A DNA stretch of 64,000 nt from an uncultured Bacteroidia bacterium (GTDB taxonomy: Bacteria > Bacteroidota > Bacteroidia > Bacteroidales > UBA932). The notes under the pieces were generated by a model that was given only the letters and a program-made list of their open reading frames with translations, did not search any database and had not been told where the DNA came from. This document shows positions 50,093 to 56,656 of this stretch, piece after piece. The position numbers and the translations under genes are program-made. The first letter of the stretch is position 1. Each line of letters opens with the position of its first letter. Location of the stretch: NCBI GenBank assembly GCA_902785575.1, contig CACZZF010000011.1, positions 113,435 to 177,434 of the forward strand, in the 5' to 3' direction.

Positions 50093-52504
50093 TTAGGCCT
50101 TCGCTGTCTTCTTCTCACCTTCCTTGCCGTAGTAACCGTAGTGGCCATAGTGACCATAATGGCCGTATCTGCCGTAATAGCCTGATCCGGAGGAGGTTCC
50201 GTTAAGAGCATAGCACAGGTTCTTGTACTCTCCCCTCTTATACATGGCCTCAAGCTCAGGTACGAGCTCCCTATCAAGCAAACCGGCCCTGACGATAAAC
50301 ACTGTCCTGTCGACATATTCATTGATGATCTTGGCATCAGTCACGATGTTGATAGGAGGGCAGTCTATGATGACATAATCATACTGGGTCTTGAGTTCGG
50401 CTACGAGTTTCCCGAACTTGGGATCTGCGATCAACTCAGCAGGGTTCGGAGGGATTGTACCGACCGGGAGTACCTGGAGAGTAGGATAGTTGGGAGACTG
50501 GACGATAATCTTACTGGCGTCGTCAACCTTTCCGGCAAGGTAGTCGCTAAGACCGCTCTCGGGATTCCCAGCGAACTCAGACAATGTGCCATGACGGAGG
50601 TCACCGTCTATAACCAGAACCTTCTTATCCTTAATTGCAAGGCAGATAGCCGTGTTCATCGACAGGAACGATTTACCTGATCCAGGATTGAATGAGGTCG
50701 TCGCGATGACATTGGCGGAAGGATCCTTGGTCATGAACTCGAGGTTCGTCCTGAGGACACGGAAAGCCTCATTGATAGCGTTCCTGTTGCCATGCTCCAC
50801 GACAATCGAGTTGCTATCGAGAGCTTTGCGCTTGACTTTTCCTAGAAGACCCTTCGTCTTGACGGCAAGAGGAATCTCACCGAGGAACGGCAGGGACAGA
50901 CCCTTAAGGTCTTTCCTGGAGTGGATCTTGGTGTCGGAAGCCATCAGGACATACTGGATGGCCAGAGGGATCAAGAGACCAAGCAGAAGGGCCACGAGCA
51001 TGATCTGGGTCTTCTTAGGGGCCACAGGTCCGCCGATCACAGGATGCTTGATGATACGGGTGTTGTAGGCGGTGAAAGCCTGGGAGAGCTCGTTCTCCTC
51101 ACGTTTCTGGAGGAGGAAGAGGTAAAGGCTCTGCTTGACGGTCTGCTGACGCTCGACTGAAAGCAGCTGGTTGGCCTGCTTCGGGTTAGCCGCGATCTTG
51201 GCTGAAGTTGCCCTGGACTGGCCCTGGAGGCCGCTGAAACGGGTGTTGAGAGCCAATATCTCATTGTCCATGGACATCGATATAGCACCCCTCATCGACT
51301 CGAGGGTCTTGTCCATATCCTTGACGAGCACGTTGTTCTCGCCGGAGTTCTCGACCAGGTTGTTCCTCTCGATGAGCTGCTTGTTATATTCGTTGATACG
51401 GCTCTCGATCGCGGAGTTGGTGATGCCCATGTTGGCGGGAAGAGGCTGGTTGTTGGAGCCCTCGTTGGCGATGTAGTTCTTGACATAGCGGGCCATGTAG
51501 AGCTGGTTGTTAAGCTCCTGAATCTGCTGGTTAATGGCCGCGTTCTGTTGCATGTAAAGGTCAGCGGCGGCGCCCACGTCGGGAATCATATTCTCTGACT
51601 TGAAAGCGGAGATGTCGGAATCCACGTCGGAGAGCTCACCTTCGATGACGCGGAGACGGTCGTTGATGAACTCGGAGGTCGCCCTGGCGAGGAGGTTCTT
51701 GTCCTGCACCCACTTGACGTTGTAGACAGCGATCAATGTGCTGACAATGTCCTGTGCCCTCTGGGTCGAGACATCGTCCAGACCGATGGTGATCATGTCG
51801 GCCATCTTGTCGGACTGGCTGACGGTCAGGTGCTTGCTGTAGAGGTTGACAGCGTTCTTCTTGGACATCCTGTTGACGTTGATCTTGTAGTCATATCCTT
51901 CAGCGGGATAATTGCTGGTCTTGGAGACCACAAGCTTTCCGAGCGGGGTCACGAGGGTGTCGCCAAGGGCGCCCTTGATGGCCGGGCTGGCGACTTTGTC
52001 GTTCATCAACACAAAGTCATCCAGGACGAATCTTCCGTCCTTGGAGTTGTTGATTGTGAAGGAAGCGCTCTGATTGTCAGGTATTTCCAAGAACTCAACC
52101 TCCATAGGGAGGGTCGTTCCGTAAAGGGTCACGTCGTAGCGGCGGCCTGGATAGGTGTAATCGTTGCAAAGTTTGAGATTGTCAACGACGTCGCCCATGA
52201 TGTCCGGGGAGCGGAAGGCGCGAAGCTCGTTGTAGACGTTGGTCTTTGTCATGAACATTCCCATGTCGGCGAACTCGGTGGAGTTGTCGATGGAACGGCC
52301 GCGGGAGTCGGACTTGATCTGGACTTCAGCGGAGGAATGGTAGACGGGGGCGGTGGTCAGGACGATATACGCTCCCACCAGGAGGCAGAGGATCAGTGAT
52401 ATCACGAACCAATACCATTGCGCCAAGCAGCGGTGGATGAACTCCCGGAGGTTGAACTCTTCTTCCTGCGGGGCCACGATGGTGATATTCTCGTTTGTTT
52501 CCAT
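50093..52504 (-). CDS. wzc: Wzc-type polysaccharide co-polymerase/tyrosine autokinase
   Basis: An 803-residue inner-membrane protein. The Wzz domain comes first (residues 15-330, with a membrane segment near 30-52 and a coiled periplasmic region), a second membrane segment follows near 510, and the cytoplasmic BY-kinase domain spans about 570-760: Walker A TSFNPGSGKSFLSMN, VLVIDGDLRHGT (Walker A') and YDYVIIDCPP (Walker B). The C-terminal tail is rich in tyrosine (GYYGRYGHYGHYGHYGYYG), the sites of autophosphorylation. It controls chain length and export with Wza, the next gene upstream. Gap to capE is 14 bases. Confidence 0.95.
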   Translation of the reverse strand: METNENITIVAPQEEEFNLREFIHRCLAQWYWFVISLILCLLVGAYIVLTTAPVYHSSAEVQIKSDSRGRSIDNSTEFADMGMFMTKTNVYNELRAFRSPDIMGDVVDNLKLCNDYTYPGRRYDVTLYGTTLPMEVEFLEIPDNQSASFTINNSKDGRFVLDDFVLMNDKVASPAIKGALGDTLVTPLGKLVVSKTSNYPAEGYDYKINVNRMSKKNAVNLYSKHLTVSQSDKMADMITIGLDDVSTQRAQDIVSTLIAVYNVKWVQDKNLLARATSEFINDRLRVIEGELSDVDSDISAFKSENMIPDVGAAADLYMQQNAAINQQIQELNNQLYMARYVKNYIANEGSNNQPLPANMGITNSAIESRINEYNKQLIERNNLVENSGENNVLVKDMDKTLESMRGAISMSMDNEILALNTRFSGLQGQSRATSAKIAANPKQANQLLSVERQQTVKQSLYLFLLQKREENELSQAFTAYNTRIIKHPVIGGPVAPKKTQIMLVALLLGLLIPLAIQYVLMASDTKIHSRKDLKGLSLPFLGEIPLAVKTKGLLGKVKRKALDSNSIVVEHGNRNAINEAFRVLRTNLEFMTKDPSANVIATTSFNPGSGKSFLSMNTAICLAIKDKKVLVIDGDLRHGTLSEFAGNPESGLSDYLAGKVDDASKIIVQSPNYPTLQVLPVGTIPPNPAELIADPKFGKLVAELKTQYDYVIIDCPPINIVTDAKIINEYVDRTVFIVRAGLLDRELVPELEAMYKRGEYKNLCYALNGTSSGSGYYGRYGHYGHYGHYGYYGKEGEKKTAKA

Positions 52505-52558
52505 TTGTTATATTCTTGAATATTAATTATTTCTTAGCTTTTTGCTTCGACGGTCACT

Positions 52559-53374
52559 TTAGTCTTTGTCGGTCAGACGGTCGATCAGGAGGATCGTCGA
52601 GGAGAGCATCGAGGCGAGGCTGAACCAGAAGGAGGTCGAACGGATGTTGTTGCCGTTGACCGTGGACTGGCGCTTGCGGACGTCGTTCGGCTCGACATAG
52701 ATGACGTCATCCTGATGGATGTAGTAGGCCGGGGAATAGATCAGGCTGCGGGTCGAGGTCAGGTCCAGTGAATATGTCTTCTGCTGGCCGTTCTCGTTCC
52801 TGAGGAGCTTGACATTCTCCCTGGTTCCCTGGATGCTCAGGTCGCCGGCGGTGCTGATGGCGTCCAGAACGGTCATTCCATCCTTGCCGATCGGATAACG
52901 TCCGGGCCTGTTGACCTCACCCAGGACCTGGAAATACAGGTTCATGAACTCGACGGTCACAATAGCGTCGTTGACCTGGCCCTGGTTACGGAGCTCGTCC
53001 TTGATTGTCTGGGCGACTTCTGTCCTGGTCATTCCGGCGATCTTGATCCTTCCAAGAGTCGGGAAGTCGATCGTTCCGTCTTGAGCGATGGTGTAACCGG
53101 AGACGTAGGCGTTGCTGGATCCGGAAATGAAGGAGTTGGTGTTCTGTCCGAGCCTTTGGGCCGTGTAGGGCAGGTTGAACAGGGCGCTGAGTTCAGCGGT
53201 CTTGGCGTTGACGATGATCGAGATCATGTCGTTGGGTTGGAGGATGATGTTTTTCAAAGCCTCGATCTGGGCCCCTTCCGCTTGTTCTGTGTCCTGGAAG
53301 TAGGTGATGTTCTTCGGTGTCGAGCACGCTGCCAAGAGCGCCGCCGCCACCATGAAAATGAATGCTTTTCTCAT
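52559..53374 (-). CDS. wza: Wza-like outer-membrane polysaccharide export lipoprotein
   Basis: About 271 residues from the ATG complementary to 53372-53374 (MRKAFIFMVAAALLAACSTP). The lipobox LLAAC places the mature lipidated Cys at residue 17. Then comes the polysaccharide export domain (FQDTEQAEGAQIEALKNIILQPNDMISIIVNAKTAEL), a SLBB-like segment (QVLGEVNRPGRYPIGKDGMTVLDAISTAGDL) and a C-terminal hydrophobic segment (FWFSLASMLSSTILLI). It forms the outer-membrane export channel for capsule. It is 54 bases upstream of wzc. The start upstream at 53422 would add 16 residues without a signal; the shorter is preferred. Confidence 0.93.
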   Translation of the reverse strand: MRKAFIFMVAAALLAACSTPKNITYFQDTEQAEGAQIEALKNIILQPNDMISIIVNAKTAELSALFNLPYTAQRLGQNTNSFISGSSNAYVSGYTIAQDGTIDFPTLGRIKIAGMTRTEVAQTIKDELRNQGQVNDAIVTVEFMNLYFQVLGEVNRPGRYPIGKDGMTVLDAISTAGDLSIQGTRENVKLLRNENGQQKTYSLDLTSTRSLIYSPAYYIHQDDVIYVEPNDVRKRQSTVNGNNIRSTSFWFSLASMLSSTILLIDRLTDKD

Positions 53375-53418
53375 TGTTTTTGTATTTGTTATATTATTAA
53401 TTTTCATTTCTCTTTTTG

Positions 53419-53487
53419 TCATCCTGAGCGAGCCCTGAGCCTGTCCCTGAGCCTGTCGAAGGGGGCGAAGGGCGCGTCGAAGGATCT
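53419..53487. repeat. Type-A repeat carrying an internal type-B repeat at the end of the UpxY-like gene
   Basis: TCATCCTGAGCG (from 53419) and GAAGGATCT (to 53487) are separated by a duplicated type-B core (CCCTGAGCCTGTC...CGAAGG). The distal end overlaps the TAG stop of the UpxY-like gene at 53486-53488, so the element lies exactly at the end of that gene. Confidence 0.85.
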
Positions 53488-54223
53488 ACTCCACCCGCTC
53501 CAACATCGACGGCGGAATGAACCGCGTCGCGAACGCCGCCACCCCCTCGATCGTCACAATCAACTTCCGGTCATGCCGGATCCGCTTGATATGCCCCTCG
53601 AAGCCCTTGAATATTCCATCAGTAACCCTCACGCGGTCGCCCAAATGGTACTTCGGCTCATCCTCGCCCAAATATTCCAGCCCCGCCTCCTTCATCCGGC
53701 ACAGCCTTATGAACATCTCCATCTGGGCCTCGGGGACAGTCACCGGCGGCTTTGTCCCGTCTTCCCTGGAATGGTCATAATACGGGATCAGCGACGAACT
53801 GTACCGCATCTTAATCTCCCTCAGTCCAGTTGGAGTGGTCTTTATGAATATCAGAGAGCGCACCAACGGCTCCTCGATATATTTCATGTTCTTCTCGATG
53901 ATGTGGGTCGGGTAGAAATATTCCACATCAGCCTCGTCCAGCGTCCGTTTGACCAGATTGATCTTCCCGAACAGCACCCTCACCGGATACCAATTCACCT
54001 TGGTCAAGGCCGCATTGGCCTTGGCTGCTGTTTTAGCCTTAGCTGTCGCATTGGCCTTAGTTGCCGCAGGTGCCTTGGCTGCTGTTTTAGCCTTAGCTGT
54101 CGCATTGGCCTTAGTTGCCGCAGGTGCCTTGGATGCTGTATTGGCTGCTGTTTTAGGCACCGCATCGGTGCGGGCCAGGCTATCAGTTGAAATAATCGAT
54201 GGGAAATCCCGCATGTCAGTCAT
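53486..54223 (-). CDS. UpxY-like NusG-family capsule transcription antiterminator with Ala/Lys-rich N-terminal tail
   Basis: A 245-residue protein with ATG complementary to 54221-54223. Residues 85-240 are a NusG-like module: NWYPVRVLFGKINLVKRTLDEADVEYFYPTHIIEKNMKYIEEPLVRSLIFIKT (NGN domain), and YHLGDRVRVTDGIFKGFEGHIKRIRHDRKLIVTIEG (KOW domain). This is the first gene of the capsule operon, the place of UpxY antiterminators in Bacteroides. The N-terminal 75 residues are low complexity (KAPAATKANATAKAKTAA), encoded by an exact 54-bp tandem repeat, and resemble histone H1-like tails. Family members lack this tail. It could tether nucleic acid. The stop codon lies in an interspersed repeat. Confidence 0.88.
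   Translation of the reverse strand: MTDMRDFPSIISTDSLARTDAVPKTAANTASKAPAATKANATAKAKTAAKAPAATKANATAKAKTAAKANAALTKVNWYPVRVLFGKINLVKRTLDEADVEYFYPTHIIEKNMKYIEEPLVRSLIFIKTTPTGLREIKMRYSSSLIPYYDHSREDGTKPPVTVPEAQMEMFIRLCRMKEAGLEYLGEDEPKYHLGDRVRVTDGIFKGFEGHIKRIRHDRKLIVTIEGVAAFATRFIPPSMLERVE
54019..54126. repeat. Two perfect 54-bp tandem units in the UpxY-like gene
   Basis: Units 54019-54072 and 54073-54126 are identical; a third, diverged copy starts at 54127. Each unit encodes 18 residues (AAKAPAATK...). The period is a multiple of three, so copy-number changes would alter tail length and leave the frame intact. Confidence 0.95.
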
Positions 54224-54410
54224 CAAAACTTTTCGATCCCGTCCGCCGCTCTCTCTTCTCCTCTCCGCTCAACCTCTCCTTTTCAACTCGCTCAGATTTC
54301 GCGCACTCCGCGCGCTCGCGCAGCGCACACAAAAAACCATCATTCCCCTAGCCATCAGCCAGGGTAGTCAACGGTCAATCAGCATGTTAGCAATCTGAAC
54401 TCGTCCCACT

Positions 54411-54456
54411 CCAATCCAAGAGCGTCCAAACGTGACCATAAAAGCTTACAAATTTA
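54411..54456 (-). promoter_or_regulatory. Promoter and shared leader motif of the UpxY-headed capsule operon
   Basis: The minus strand has TAAATTTG (54456-54449), then CGCTCTTGGATTGG (54424-54411) 24 bases on. The same pair occurs upstream of the operon at 11.6 kb. The -33 element is not clear here. The leader to the ATG at 54223 is about 190 nt and contains a GC-rich palindrome near 54300-54330. Confidence 0.55.
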
Positions 54457-54645
54457 ATGTTTTTTTTGCATAAAAATATTTAATAAAGTACATAAAAGGA
54501 CAAAAACACTACAAAAGAATCCACTATCCCCCTCCCCCAACTTTCATACTCTCACATCTAATCAACCGCCTCACTCTTCGGCCCCATCTTCCCTCCCGAT
54601 CGAGCGCCTCGCCCCTCAGCCTCCCCCTCAAATCCGCCAACCTCG

Positions 54646-54841
54646 CCCGGTGTCCCACTTTCCGCCCCACCTGTCCCGGAATCCCCTCCGAATCGGTCCC
54701 GGTGTCCCACTTTTCGCCCCACCTGTCCCGAAAACCCAGCCCAACCTCGCGAACCTCGCCCGGTGTCCCATATTCAGCCCCACCTGTCACATTTCAGCCG
54801 CATTTCCGCCCTGGTGGCAATTCAGCCGGGACACCTGCCGC
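54646..54841. repeat. Left array of the 52-bp repeat family upstream of the RAYT-type transposase (inverted orientation)
   Basis: Units begin at 54646, 54698 and 54759 (plus-strand reading CCCGGTGTCCCA, then CGCCCCACCTGTCCC). The spacing is 52 and then 61. The array is followed at 54806-54817 by CCGCCCTGGTGG and at 54823-54835 by CAGCCGGGACACC, a boundary motif also found before the right array. Orientation is opposite to that of the right array. Confidence 0.85.
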
Positions 54842-55101
54842 ACTTTTTTTGGGGAGCCGCTTCAGATTTTTCTGTTTCTTATCATTATTTCTGTTTTGTT
54901 TTACCATATTTGCCCTGCGGGAATAGCCCTGATGAACGACAGATGGCACCTGCAGAAAAACCACCTTGCGTATCTGCCAAACTGGCTTGCACGTCGGAGA
55001 AACTGATTCGCATATCATCAGGATCAACCCACGCCTCAGCCGACTGTCGGCCTATTTCGCATTATCAAATAACTATCAGCTATATTTTAACTTACTTTGC
55101 T

Positions 55102-56007
55102 ATGATAACTTTTATTGACATCAACAACTTCAATGAAAACCATCTTGAATTCCAATTGGTCACCACAGATCACCTATCTGAAAGCATCTGGTTCAGGGAT
55201 GAACAAGACTTCAAGGTCGGGATGAATTATATCGCCATAATATCCTTAGCGACAGGCATTAACGTATTGGCTTTCATCCTAATGTCCAATCACGTACACC
55301 TTGTCCTCCAATGCTCGAAAGAAGAAGCCGATGCTTTCATAAATGAGTTCAAAAGAAGATATTCCCAATACATCAACAAACGCTACGGGAAGGTTGAGTT
55401 CCTCCGAAGAAATTCTTTCAAAGTCGACACAGTCCGCACCAACGATGAGTCCTTGGAGAGAGCCATCGCATATACCTTGATGAATAGCGTCGCAGCGAAC
55501 ATCTGCTTGAACGCTTTTGATTATCCCTGGGGTACAGCGAGGGTTTATTTCCAAATCAAAAAACCCCAGGGGAAACGATTGGGTGAAATGTCCAAGAGTG
55601 CCCGGAGGATACTGCTTCATAGCAAAGCGGAACTTCCTGATAATCTTATCGTTGGCGATGATGGATATATTCTTCCCGAGTCTTTTGTTTCTGTAGGATT
55701 CGTCGAGTCGGTATTTCGCACGCCGAAGCGGATGAAATATTTCTTGGATAATTCTTCAAAGGCGAAGAAGCGGTTAGAATCGGCGGAATTGGGGCTCGTG
55801 TCTTTTAATGATCAAATTATATTCGCTGCGATTCGTGAAATATGCCGGACGATGTTCCGCAAAAGAGATGTTCATGACCTGAGTGCTGAAGAACTCTCTG
55901 TTATGATCAGAGAAATCCGGAGGCGCTTTTCCGCAGATGCCAATCAGATTGCACGGCTAGTAGAAATACCTTATTCTGAGGTGGTTAGGATACTCGAAGA
56001 CTTCTAG
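55102..56007 (+). CDS. RAYT-like Y1 (HUH) transposase flanked by repeat arrays
   Basis: About 301 residues from the ATG at 55102; a longer frame begins in the repeat array but has no domain there. The Y1 transposase layout is visible: ITFIDINNFNENHLEFQL at the N-terminus, LMSNHVHLVLQCS (HxH metal motif near residue 59-61) and FINEFKRRYSQYINKRYG with the candidate catalytic tyrosine, followed by VDTVRTNDESLERAIAYTLMNSVAANI. The C-terminal 130 residues (FDNSSKAKKRLESAELG..., MIREIRRRFSADANQIARLVEIPYSEVVRILEDF) include a helix-turn-helix-like part, as in REP-associated tyrosine transposases. It lies between two inverted arrays of 52-bp repeats. No IS200-like ends are seen, so it looks domesticated. 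Confidence 0.85.
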   Translation: MITFIDINNFNENHLEFQLVTTDHLSESIWFRDEQDFKVGMNYIAIISLATGINVLAFILMSNHVHLVLQCSKEEADAFINEFKRRYSQYINKRYGKVEFLRRNSFKVDTVRTNDESLERAIAYTLMNSVAANICLNAFDYPWGTARVYFQIKKPQGKRLGEMSKSARRILLHSKAELPDNLIVGDDGYILPESFVSVGFVESVFRTPKRMKYFLDNSSKAKKRLESAELGLVSFNDQIIFAAIREICRTMFRKRDVHDLSAEELSVMIREIRRRFSADANQIARLVEIPYSEVVRILEDF

Positions 56008-56084
56008 CCTCTTCAGACTTTCTCAATATACCCCTTCCCTTCTCATCAACCGCATTATCTATCGACCCCTTTTCCCCCTCCAAA

Positions 56085-56345
56085 CCGCCCTGGTGGTGCC
56101 GCAGCCGGGACACCGGGAGAGGTTGGAGGGGGATTTCGGGACAGGTGGGGCCGGAGATGGGACACCGGGCAAGGCGGGACGGGAATTCTAGGACAGGTGG
56201 GGCGGAGAATGGAACACCGGGAACGGTGGGACGGGGATTTCGGGACAGGTGGGGCGGAAAATGGGACACCGGGAGAGGTTGGAGGGGGATTTCGGGACAG
56301 GTGGGGCGGAAAATGGGACACCGGGAGAGGTTCGAAGGGCGGTTC
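56085..56345. repeat. Right array of the 52-bp repeat family downstream of the RAYT-type transposase
   Basis: After the boundary motif CCGCCCTGGTGG (56085-56096) four complete units begin at 56107, 56159, 56211 and 56263, each exactly 52 bases, and a partial fifth at 56315. Each unit has GGGACACCGGG, a variable 20-base part and GGGACAGGTGGGGCGG. The variable middle part shows changes while the ends are kept. Confidence 0.93.
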
Positions 56346-56656
56346 GGCGGGTGCTTTGGGGAGCTATGGGTGGGCGGCGATGCGGAGGCGATACCGCAGG
56401 GGGGTGACAGGTGGGCGGCGGTTCGGAGGCGGTACTGCAGGGGGGGGACGGGTGGGCAGCGGTGCGGGGGTCTGTGAAGGATTTGGCGCTGCGTGAAGGG
56501 AATATTGAATATTTTCATTATTTTTGGAAATGGGAGAAGGGCGGCCAGGCTGCGCATATGTAGGTCATCGGAGCGCCATAGGAAGGCCTTAGCAGCGGCC
56601 GGGCGGAGAACTCGGAAATGATCAATACTTTTGGGAAACTATTAATATTCAACAAT
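56346..56656. other. Gene-free GC-rich spacer with candidate promoter of the S9 peptidase
   Basis: The stretch is GC-rich with repeated GGCGGTTCGGAGGCGGTAC-like copies (around 56395-56450). A -7-like TATTTTTG (56519-56526) on the plus strand may serve the peptidase gene, 130 bases downstream; no good -33 element is present. No other feature is seen. Confidence 0.4.

Noticed and set aside
54524..54790. Frame of 88 codons on the minus strand in the left repeat array
   Set aside because: It is made of the 52-bp repeat units and has no start signal or family features.
56107..56345. CRISPR array in the 52-bp units
   Set aside because: The whole unit is repeated, including the middle part; there are no distinct spacers and no cas genes nearby.
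55985..56557. Proline-rich minus-strand frame of 190 codons in the right repeat array
   Set aside because: The protein is periodic with the 52-bp unit (52 is not a multiple of three, so the three phases are used in turn), as expected of non-coding repeat DNA.
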